Position numbers and translations under genes: made by a program. From assembly GCA_037349315.1 (NCBI GenBank), contig JBAIAC010000007.1, positions 5,456,001 to 5,520,000 on the forward strand: DNA of 64,000 nt, read 5' to 3'. This document shows positions 56,036 through 64,000 of this stretch, one piece after another. This DNA comes from Chelydra serpentina. Taxonomy: Eukaryota > Chordata > Testudines > Chelydridae. Within the stretch, counting starts at the first letter, position 1. Each line of letters opens with the position of its first letter. The notes beneath the pieces were generated by a model. That model was not told the origin of the DNA, made no database searches, and was given only the letters and a program-made list of their open reading frames with translations.

Positions 56036-56292
56036 ACTTTTCACTTCTGCGGCACCTTTAGTGGGAGGCTCCCAAAGCACTTTGTGAGGATACATTAAGC
56101 CCCTCAGCAGGCCTGCGAGGTAAGTGAAATATCTATTTGCTGCTGGATACATGAAGAAAATAGGGCTTAAGTGACTTCCCTCTGACCACACAGCGAGTTC
56201 CACCTTGACTTTATTCCTCCATAAGGCAGGAAAGAGAAGCCAGGGGTCCTGGGTCTGAGAGCTTTGCTCTAATCGCTAGACCATACTCCCTC
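56036..56292 (-). mobile_element. MIR-like SINE
   Basis: Has ctcccaaagcactttgtgag, cctgcgaggtaagtgaaata, gacttccctctgaccacaca and a terminal ctctaatcgctagaccatac. This is a longer reversed CORE/MIR-type SINE. Confidence 0.6.
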
Positions 56293-56785
56293 CACCTCCA
56301 GACTGGAATGCTATAGAAATCACCCCATTTTGGTTTCCCTGTGTAACTGCAGGAAGGGGGCAGGTTCCACAAGAAGGCAGCTGCCTAGACTGCATGGAGT
56401 TCACTCGGAGCAGGTGCGGGGGCAGGGGGACACAGGCAAGCCTGTTTAAAGGAAGAAGCACAAAAGAGCTCACTGCTCAGTGACAGGCTCAGGCAAGCCA
56501 TCCGGCTACCTGCCAGTGGAAAGGCTCCAGGAACCAGCCCCTGCTAGTACCACCTCAGCCCCACCAGCCCAAGGCACCCTGGGAGAATTAGGGGCGCTTT
56601 TGTCTTTAAACACATCCCTGCAGCAAAAGTTGTCCCGCTTGTTTCGGCAACAGTGTTAGTCGTGCAGTAGCAGGGAGAGGCACCCAGCGGAGACTGGGGG
56701 CCCATTGGTGCCACATGCTGCCTACACCTCATGAGAGAGGGTCCCCGGCCCAAGAAGGTTATCATCTAAATTGGACAAGACAAGG
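56293..56785. other. Unique non-coding sequence
   Basis: Nothing recognised. Confidence 0.35.
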
Positions 56786-56932
56786 AGGGGGAAGAGGAAA
56801 ATGAGGCACAGAGAGGTGAAGCAACAACCAAACTCCCACAGCAGCTCAGTGTAGAGCCAGAAATAGAACCCAGCTCTTTTGAGTCCCAATGCAGCAGCCT
56901 ACCCACTAGACCGCACTGCCTGGCCTATGCTA
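56786..56932 (-). mobile_element. MIR-like SINE fragment
   Basis: Has gaaaatgaggcacagagagg, ccagaaatagaacccagctc and ctacccactagaccgcactg in the order of a reversed MIR-type element. Confidence 0.6.
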
Positions 56933-56954
56933 GGGTATTACCCTCTGGCTACAG

Positions 56955-57122
56955 AGTTGGACCAGTCCACAGTAAAGGCACCATTTTAAACTGCTTCAGC
57001 TAAATCAGCGCCGCTTTGTATGTGGACCCACTTCAATCTCTTTAAACCTGGCTTATAGCTGCTTCGCTTCCCTCAGTACATTTACAGGGCCAAGCTAACC
57101 CAGTCTCATCCGTCTACACCCA
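56955..57122. mobile_element. Possible MITE fragment
   Basis: Begins ggaccagtccacagtaaagg and ends gtctcatccgtctacaccca, with tttaaac blocks in both directions inside. Imperfect ends. Confidence 0.4.
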
Positions 57123-57369
57123 GCGTGTGCGCGCCACCCAGGCATTTAACTCTGCTCTAGCGGGGGGGTGTAATTCCCAACCCGAGGGGCCATCCCCGGG
57201 CCAGCCCTGAGCACAGCCACAGCAACAAGAAGCGCAGAAGGGGCTAGCCGCCCTGCCTATGTACCTATGGTCTCCATCCCACAGGTACGCGGGACAACTA
57301 GCGCTTCCCGCCGTTCAAGCTGACAGCGCTACACTGTTTTGTGTGCGCTAGCTCACTCAGAGCTGGCAC

Positions 57370-57640
57370 AGGAGCATCTCCTCGACAGGGCCGCTGCACC
57401 AGCCCTGCGCCCCTCCCCCAGCTAACACCGCCCCCCCCATCAGCCAGTCCGCCCCCCGCGGCAGCTCCCCCCCCCCCACGTGCCGGCAGCTCAGACCCCC
57501 GCCCGTGGCAGCCTCCCCCCGCCCGTGGCAGCCTCCCCCCGCCCGTGGCGCCTCCCCCCACCCCCTGGCTCCCAGCTCAGCCACGGAGCCCGGTGCCCTA
57601 GGCGACCGCCTAGGGTCGCCTAGTGGGCGTGCTGGCCCTG
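57370..57640. repeat. C-rich stretch with 21-bp tandem repeat
   Basis: At about 57499-57560 a unit like ccgcccgtggcagcctcccc occurs three times. The surrounding sequence is C-run rich and ends in the palindromic ccctaggcgaccgcctaggg at 57596-57615. It is probably part of a GC-rich transposon. Confidence 0.6.
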
Positions 57641-58915
57641 CTCCTCGAGCTGGGAACTACCTCCATCCCCCAGCTTGAAGTGCAGCCAGACCCGAACTGG
57701 TTACATTAAGCCATATTTGTAGATGGAGAAGGCCTGCTGCTCCCAGGGCGCTCTGAAGGAGTGCCACTGCTGGTAGTCCGCTTCCAAGCAGACAGCTGCC
57801 TCTGAAGAGAAAAGGACTTTGACCAGGTGCCACTCAGTGGAGTGGACCATTTCCAATACTCCTTACACCAGACATGCCCATGCTGTGAAAAACCCGAGAG
57901 CAGGGATGTGTCAGGCCCGAACAGACGCTGCTCTCCAGAGGCTAGTTATTCCATACCAGAACGCACCAATCCACACCAAAGGGGGCAGTTTCTCTCCACC
58001 TCTCCGAAAAGTTTGAATAGCAGATGTGGCACTGAGGCCCGCTAGTATTAATGACGCATTATTTTTGCCAACTAGACAGCAGACCCGTTCCTAGTGCAGC
58101 ATTAAGAACAACACGTTGATTAAAAGAATGGATAAATAAGGCACCAAATCACGCATCTCGCAGGCTAGGTTAGTCTACGTCTTCACTCACTTCCTGGTCT
58201 ACAAAATGCAATACATGCCAGTAGGTTCCCAGTCATACGTGCACATTAGTGAGGCTCTACCATGCTACACGAGAGGCTACCTACAGAACCCTTAGACCAT
58301 ATGCACTCTCAGCATCTGGTCTGGTCCCTCCACCTCTCCCATGTGTTTGTGAGCAACAACATAGATACGAGGGTCATGTGGGAACACTTAGCCTTATATA
58401 ACTATACAACGTAAGATGCCGCGAGTTATTCTTAACCATCAAACAGCCAAGGATCACACAAATCATTTTGCTAGAAGGCTTAATTTAATTGTTAGGCCTC
58501 TATTACCCTCGGGATTAAGAGACAAGCCTCTGGCTTTAGCACCCTTATGTGTGCTGGCAACGCCAGGATAGGGGGACGTTGCAGATGGAGATTTCTGACA
58601 GAACCCTGGCTAGCATTTGTCCTTCGGGGACTTCCAGGGAGCGCACACCAGAGCCATGATGCCACAACCCTTGCGGAGGTGTGTGGATATATGTGTACTG
58701 TTTCTTTAAATCCTCCCTCCGGAGGTAATTGGCGTTGACCAGCCGAAAGCCTTAGCCTTTTCTTTGACAGCAGGAGTCCCATTTTCTCAGCGCAATTGGC
58801 GCTGATATTATCCATTGTTCCACGGGAAGATACAGGGGGTGCACCTTCCCCCTTCTCTCCAGAGAAACGACGTGATATTTCGAGGAATCTGACTCTGAGG
58901 AACATTAGAGAGACT
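57641..58915. other. Unique non-coding sequence
   Basis: No repeat or exon recognised on either strand. Confidence 0.35.
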
Positions 58916-59983
58916 GGGCCAAACTCGCTCTGTGACAGCCTGCAACACCAGTGCTTCCTCCAGCTACACCCTCCCACTGGCATCTTAGTTATACCAACTT
59001 ACACCACCATGCCCATCAGCTTTGCCTGGGGATATCTGCCACTCGGACATCAGCAGAGCTGAAACTTAAAAGGCATCAGGCGGGCGCGTGCACAGACAGA
59101 AAGGGAGGGGTGGGCTCTCACTCGTTTGGCCTGGTTGCTCTCAGGACCTCCCAAACGACCCATAGGCAGTTCTACTCACCACCACCGCAGTGCCCCCTGG
59201 CATCGCAATATGGCACTGCAAGGACTTGTTCACTCTAGCAGTCCCTATTGTTGGCCAACCTGGTTCTTCCGGGTGTCTCTGGCCAAGTCACACTTAGCGT
59301 TCAGCCCCCTTCCACGATAACAAAGTCCAGTTTGAACAACGAAACAAAACCTCCTGCCAGCCAAGTTTCTGCCCCTTGTGGGGCTGACAGGTTTTCCATG
59401 GCCTCCCCTCCCTGGGACTCGGAGATTTTCTCTTAGGGACCCCCCTGTTTCTTACAGGCCTTCCCACAGGAGCCTATGCTGTGGCTCCTATCCCAGATTC
59501 CTCCTGACAGTGTGTTTAATGAGGCCCAGGTGTTCACCATACCAACGTCTGACCCCCTAGATTTTGCCCCACTGGGCTGCAGCTAATCACAGCACAGGTG
59601 GGGCTAACTGAACAGGGCTGAGCTAGCCACAGGCCACCCTGTTGCACAACACTGCTACTGAACAGCAGCAGGAGAGCTGGCCAGCTTTTTTTTTTTTTAA
59701 ACGATACATTCAGCGGTTACTATTCACGGGGCGCTTTCTCCCAACACAGAACACACTGAGAGTGGTCAGTTTACAACACTCAGGTGAACAGACGCCTTTT
59801 AACCTTCCCATTCTGCTTTAGTAAAATAAATGCTAACAGAAAGCAATTCCTTCAGACAAGGATTTCACTGTTCAGCAGTCCGTGTTGGGAAGGGAGAGCA
59901 AACACATTGCGCCTGGGGACGGCTAGACGTTGTGTTCTCTCATACCTATATAGACAGTCTAGAAAGCAACTAGCTACATATTC
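58916..59983. other. Unassigned sequence
   Basis: A T-run is at 59686-59698. Stretches near 59500-59640 (for example ctgcagctaatcacagcaca) have an LTR-like C/T-rich look, but no ends were found. Confidence 0.3.
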
Positions 59984-60262
59984 ATAGATTCCAAGGCCAG
60001 AGGGGACCATTGTGATCACCTAGTCGGACATCTGGTCTAACACAGGCCATAGAACTTCCCCAGAATAATTCCTAGAGCAGATCTTTTAGGGAAACGTCCA
60101 ATCTTGATTTAAGAATTGTCAGTGATGGAGAATCCGTCACAACTCCCGGTAAATTGCTCCAATGATTAATTCCCCTCACTGTTGAAAATTTACACCTTAT
60201 TTCCAGTCTGAATTTTCCAGCTTCAATGTCCAGTCATTGGGTCGTGTTAGTCGTTTCTCTGC
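59984..60262 (-). mobile_element. CR1 3' fragment, older subfamily
   Basis: Plus-strand words: attccaaggccagaggggac, attgtgatcacctagtcgga, ccttatttccagtctgaatt. Reversed CR1 tail and coding end, parallel to 37120-37430. Confidence 0.8.
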
Positions 60263-60289
60263 TAGACCGAAGAGCCCATGATTAAATAT

Positions 60290-60903
60290 TTATTCTCCAT
60301 CTTAACAGGAATATTAACAGGAGTGTCCTATGTAAGATCATCTTCATCATGTTCCTATTACGCCTCTGGCGTTTAGGGCAGTGACGAAGGTAATTGTTTT
60401 GCTCTACATGGCTCTAATGAGGCCTCACCTGGAGTAGTGTGTCCAAATCTGGGCGCCACTCTTTAGAAAAAATATGGACAAATTGGAGCGAGTCCAGAGG
60501 ACAGCAACAAAAATGGCAAAAGGTTTAGAAAACCTGACCTATAAGGAAAGGTTAAAAAGGCTGAACAAGGGACCTGATCATCTTCAAATATGTGAAGAGG
60601 TGTTATGAAGAGGCTGTGATCTGTCTACTGAAGGTAGGACAAGTAGTAACGGGCTTAATCTTTAGCAAGGGAGATTTTAGATTAGATACGAGGAAGAACA
60701 ATAAGGATAGCTAAGTATTGGGAAAGGTTACCCAGGGGGGTTGTGGAATTACTGTCTCAGGAGTTTTTAAAAACAGGTTGAACAAACACCTGTTTGGTTT
60801 AGGTAGTCTAGGTTTACTTGGTCCTGCCTTAATCTGGAAGGCCTGGACTGCATGACCTCCTGAGGTCCACCCAGCTCTACATTTCTGATTCTATGATTTA
60901 AGG
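60290..60903 (+). mobile_element. CR1 3' fragment, diverged
   Basis: Contains aggcctcacctggagtagtg, aaattggagcgagtccagag, agaaaacctgacctataagg and the UTR words gactgcatgacctcctgagg, with terminal ttctgattctatgattt. It lies tail to tail with the preceding reversed CR1 piece. Confidence 0.88.
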
Positions 60904-61024
60904 ACTAGATCCTGATCGCACTGAAGTCCTACTGATTTCAGAACAAAATCAGGGTGTGTGTAATTAGAATTTCACAAAACTGGGCTTGCCTAGGCATTCA
61001 CAGAGCACTTGTATTGTGTACCCA

Positions 61025-61202
61025 GGGCCAGATTTTCAAAAGAGCTCAGCGGTCACATCTAGGCGCCTAAATAAGGGCCAAATATTCAAAAACTGCTCAG
61101 CACCTAGTGGCGCCTACGTGATGCTTTGAGCCAGATTTGCAAAAGAATTTAGCACCCCTCCGCCTTGGACCTAATGCGAGGAGCTGCTTTGAAAATCTCA
61201 TC
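61025..61202. mobile_element. MITE, GGCCAGATTTTCAAAAG type
   Basis: Begins gggccagattttcaaaagag, has a central tattcaaaaactgctcagca and ends with the inverse-like gctttgaaaatctcatcc. It also holds taggcgcctaa. Confidence 0.7.
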
Positions 61203-61831
61203 CATAGTGCTATTGTGCAAATGCTACCAAAAATTAGCTAAACTACATACTGAATCTGGTTAATTGATTTCACGATCTAGATTTTGTATGTATCATTGTG
61301 GCTGTGTTAGCTCTCTCTCCGTTTAATTCAGAATATTTATTTATATGAAGAAGGTCAAATTTTTGCAACTGCTTTTTTAAAAACACATTACCAATTTATT
61401 GTCTACATAAAAGCCTCCTTAAAATTAAAGTGTAGTGGAGCTTGGTTAATATGTCAGGCTCCTTTTTCATATTCCAATTTAACTTTCCATGCTCCTACAT
61501 TCAAGTGAAAAAGATTTCAAAAGTTAATGTCCTCGGAGATTCTAGCTTATCCTTAGAGTCTTTTTGTCTGCAATATCTGGTAAGTTTCATTTTGCTTGAA
61601 ATAGTCCCAGGCTGGCCAGGAACACTCCCTTGATTTTTGCAGCTCAGTCTCTCTTTCTAATTGTATAATGTGGATGTCATATTATTGGAACCATTTTAGA
61701 ATAACTTCACAAACTTTGTTTGCAAAACAAACAGCAATTCATTCACAGAAACACGGACAGCAGAAACTGCATACTCTAGGGTGCATGCATGCAGCGTCCA
61801 GGTAAGACAATCAGAGCAACAAGTGCACACC
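61203..61831. other. Unique AT-rich sequence
   Basis: Nothing recognised. Confidence 0.35.
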
Positions 61832-62095
61832 TAGGGTAAGTGTAGCTGGAAGGTGTGATTCCCAGCTCAAGTAGACACACACGTGCTAGCTCTGCTCAAG
61901 TTAGCGCCCAAAAATAAGGGTGTGGGCGGGTAATGTAGACAAGGTCTAGGGGGTCGGGTGGGCTTGAGGGCAAGAGCTACCTCCCAAACCGCAATGTCCA
62001 CACCACTAGTTTTAGCACACGCCTTGCTAGCGTGAGTCTGTCTACCAATGGGAAGCTCGCTCCAGCTGCAGTGTAGATATACCCATGTGCTCACC
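61832..62095. mobile_element. MITE-like element, GTGTAG...GTAGATATACCC
   Basis: Begins tagggtaagtgtagctggaa, contains gggcgggtaatgtagacaag and ccacaccactagttttagca, and ends gctgcagtgtagatataccc. The ends form an imperfect inverted repeat. Confidence 0.55.
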
Positions 62096-62149
62096 AGGGT
62101 ACAAGCACATGGTAACAAGACAGGCCTTGCCCCAAAGAACTCACACCTA

Positions 62150-62216
62150 AGTATACAACGGGAGACAGCAGGTGAGTACAACGGGAGACAGCAGGTGAGT
62201 ACAAGAGACAGCAGAG
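62150..62216. repeat. 23-bp tandem repeat, 2.7 copies
   Basis: The unit acaacgggagacagcaggtg occurs twice, followed by a shorter variant (acaagagacagcagag). Confidence 0.85.
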
Positions 62217-62301
62217 AGATCAAAATAGCAGTGAGGTGATTATGGGGGGCATAATGAGCTGTGATCACCGGTCACTGAGCTAGGAACTCCTCAAATTATT
62301 C

Positions 62302-62412
62302 ATAGATTCATAGATTCTAGGGCTGGAAGGGACCTCGAGAGGTCATCGAGTCCAGCCCCCTGCCCTCATGGCAGGACCAATTACTGTCTAGACCATCCCT
62401 GATAGACATTTT
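62302..62412 (-). mobile_element. CR1 tail, well preserved
   Basis: Reversed 3' end: attcatagattcatagattc, gggctggaagggacctcgag, ccctcatggcaggaccaatt, agaccatccctgatagacat. It matches the 3' end of the long CR1 at 16.8-16.9 kb very closely, so it is probably the same subfamily. Confidence 0.92.
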
Positions 62413-63744
62413 AGAAATGTCAATTAGTCTGTATGCTCCATTTGCCAGCTGCTAGACTCTGTCCTAAGTAAGCCCTTGAATTGCATGATCAAAGTGGCCA
62501 GATCTATAAAGCCCCCGATGGTTTAATACCCGGCCTACTTCAGAAACTGCCTCTGTCCCCGCGAGATACCACAGAAGAGGTCAGTGAGACATTTGTTCTA
62601 CAGGCCCCTGGTTCAAGAGAGATCCTGGATCCCAGCAGAGGGTTCTCCATGAAGAGCCCTTGATTCAGAACTCAGATACCTTTGGTCACAAATAACCTGA
62701 ACCTACTGAGCTTCCTGGCAATCTGCAAAGCTCTTCTGTCTTCCCGGGCTGGACAGTAGATGGAGGAGCACCAAAGGCGGGGGGACTGCAAGCTCTTGAT
62801 TTTCACTTTTGGTTGGTTTCTTGCTGGGTATGAATGAGTGAGGAGAAGCTAGTTTTATTCATGTTGGGGTGATTTTGTTTTTAATATATGTTAAAAGCTC
62901 ACAGGTCTTCCCACCACTCTCCTTTGTACCCACACAGTAAAGTAAATTAATTGCCTGGGAATTATGAGGATCTTGATTCCCCTGGTGGACCACAAATTGC
63001 ACGGGTATGGAAACTGGCTGTGATTTAGATCAGATTAAGTGCAGGGATGCACATGTACTAGTTCATTTCAACAGGGAAAAAAATAAAACCATCATAAGGC
63101 ACCCTTCAAATTAATGTAAAACCGTGAGAAATGGTCAGTTCTTTATATTTTAAGATGACCCTAATACCACTTTTAAAAATAAGTTTGAGGTAAAGGGGTC
63201 TGTCATTCCCAAAAGATCCTGCTGGTGTGATTTTTTTTGTTTTAACGTTGCTGTTTTAAACAGTTTTGGAAAAGATCAAAATCACTTACATTCACTCTCA
63301 CAACACTTTACAAACACGATGATCATTTCATACACCCCGGTGATGAAGCATGGCAGCTGTTTAATGGGGCACAGCGGCACTGCATAACCATTTAAAAGTC
63401 AGGACAGGAAGATGAATACTGTATCCATTTGGAAACTGCAGGGGAAATATATGTAAGCAGAAAGCAATTAACTGATATAGAAACTGGCCAGGGCGCTGGG
63501 GTTAAAATCCCTCTTCTTGCTGAAAGTGCCATGGAACCTTGAAGGCAATGTTTTTAGAAAGTGAAGCCAAGGTTGCACATACGTGCAATTGGACTCCTAC
63601 ATTTGTATATATAGTACTGCCATTTCCCACACAAATCAGGTGACCGTGCATGCAAATAGCTGGTTAAGTGTCTAAACTATTTGTTCTTGTAATCACTTGA
63701 TTTGACAATGTAGCTGGAAAAACTTCACACACAAATACAGGTAT
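62413..63744. other. Unique non-coding sequence
   Basis: About 1.3 kb without recognised features. Confidence 0.35.
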
Positions 63745-63985
63745 GGACTTGCCCGGGAATGTTCACCTATGGATCTTGGGCTGCTAGGTGAAAAAAATTG
63801 GGCCTAGTGACCGGGCATTTAATTTTATGTCTCATCTGAAAGGTAGCGCTGTGCTGGGGCGTCAATTCAGTACTGCCTCCAAAGAGTGAGACCTACTGAG
63901 TCACCATTGTTTCTTGCACACTGTGGGGTTTCCTGGGGATTTCCCATGCAAATACGGAGCAAGGTCCAATGCTGCTTAGCATAAG
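63745..63985. repeat. Possible old interspersed repeat
   Basis: The stretch around aattttatgtctcatctgaa and aggtagcgctgtgctgg recalls a dispersed vertebrate repeat, from memory only. Ends not found. Confidence 0.3.
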
Positions 63986-64000
63986 ACACGATAAACTCTC

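Overview
The window looks like nuclear DNA of a reptile, most probably a turtle (a crocodilian is the main alternative). It contains no prokaryotic gene clusters. The call rests on the repeats: many CR1 LINE fragments ending in the ATTCTATGA-type 3' tail, a tRNA-derived SINE whose 3' part resembles a CR1 tail, short inverted-repeat transposons starting with motifs such as GGTCTACACTA or GGCCCGATTCTCC, and solo LTRs. Species cannot be fixed from the sequence alone.

There is little coding content. The only host-gene candidate is a minus-strand first coding exon at 6418-6520. It lies in a CpG-rich island (about 5930-6760), starts with a good Kozak ATG and ends at a splice donor. I do not recognise the gene. 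Just upstream of it in transcription sense lies a G-rich minisatellite of about 1.1 kb with a unit of about 46-48 bp (6765-7900). If the exon is real, everything at lower coordinates (1-6417) is intron 1 or beyond, and everything above about 7.9 kb is upstream or intergenic.

Layout: 1-5.9 kb is mostly unique AT-leaning sequence with a few MITEs and one GC-rich unclassified repeat. 5.9-7.9 kb is the CpG island, exon and minisatellite. 7.9-13.4 kb is unique sequence with MITE and CR1 pieces. 13.44-16.92 kb is the largest CR1, with recognisable endonuclease and reverse transcriptase, broken by frameshifts, stops, a deletion and a 402-bp foreign insertion. 17.2-19.5 kb has two solo LTRs with perfect target duplications, one carrying a nested hAT-like MITE. 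19.5-27.9 kb is mostly unique, with one long AT-rich inverted-repeat element (24.1-25.2 kb). 27.9-28.6 and 37.4-38.7 kb hold a GC-rich family with GGCGCC-type ends and arrays of internal palindromes. 31-35 kb has LTR-like and CR1 pieces. 39.9-40.4 kb is a LINE remnant split by a GC-rich hairpin/minisatellite module shared with 37.9 kb. 42-45 kb has two tRNA-derived SINEs. 47.9-51.2 kb has more LTRs, one nested in another. 52.6-53.6 kb is a CR1 split by a hAT-like MITE. 53.7-64 kb is LTR-like, SINE, MITE and CR1 fragments in unique sequence.

No genes work together in an operon-like system here. What can be reconstructed is a history of insertions, several resolved to the base by target-site duplications. 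All repeat names are by recognition of motifs and ends without a database search.
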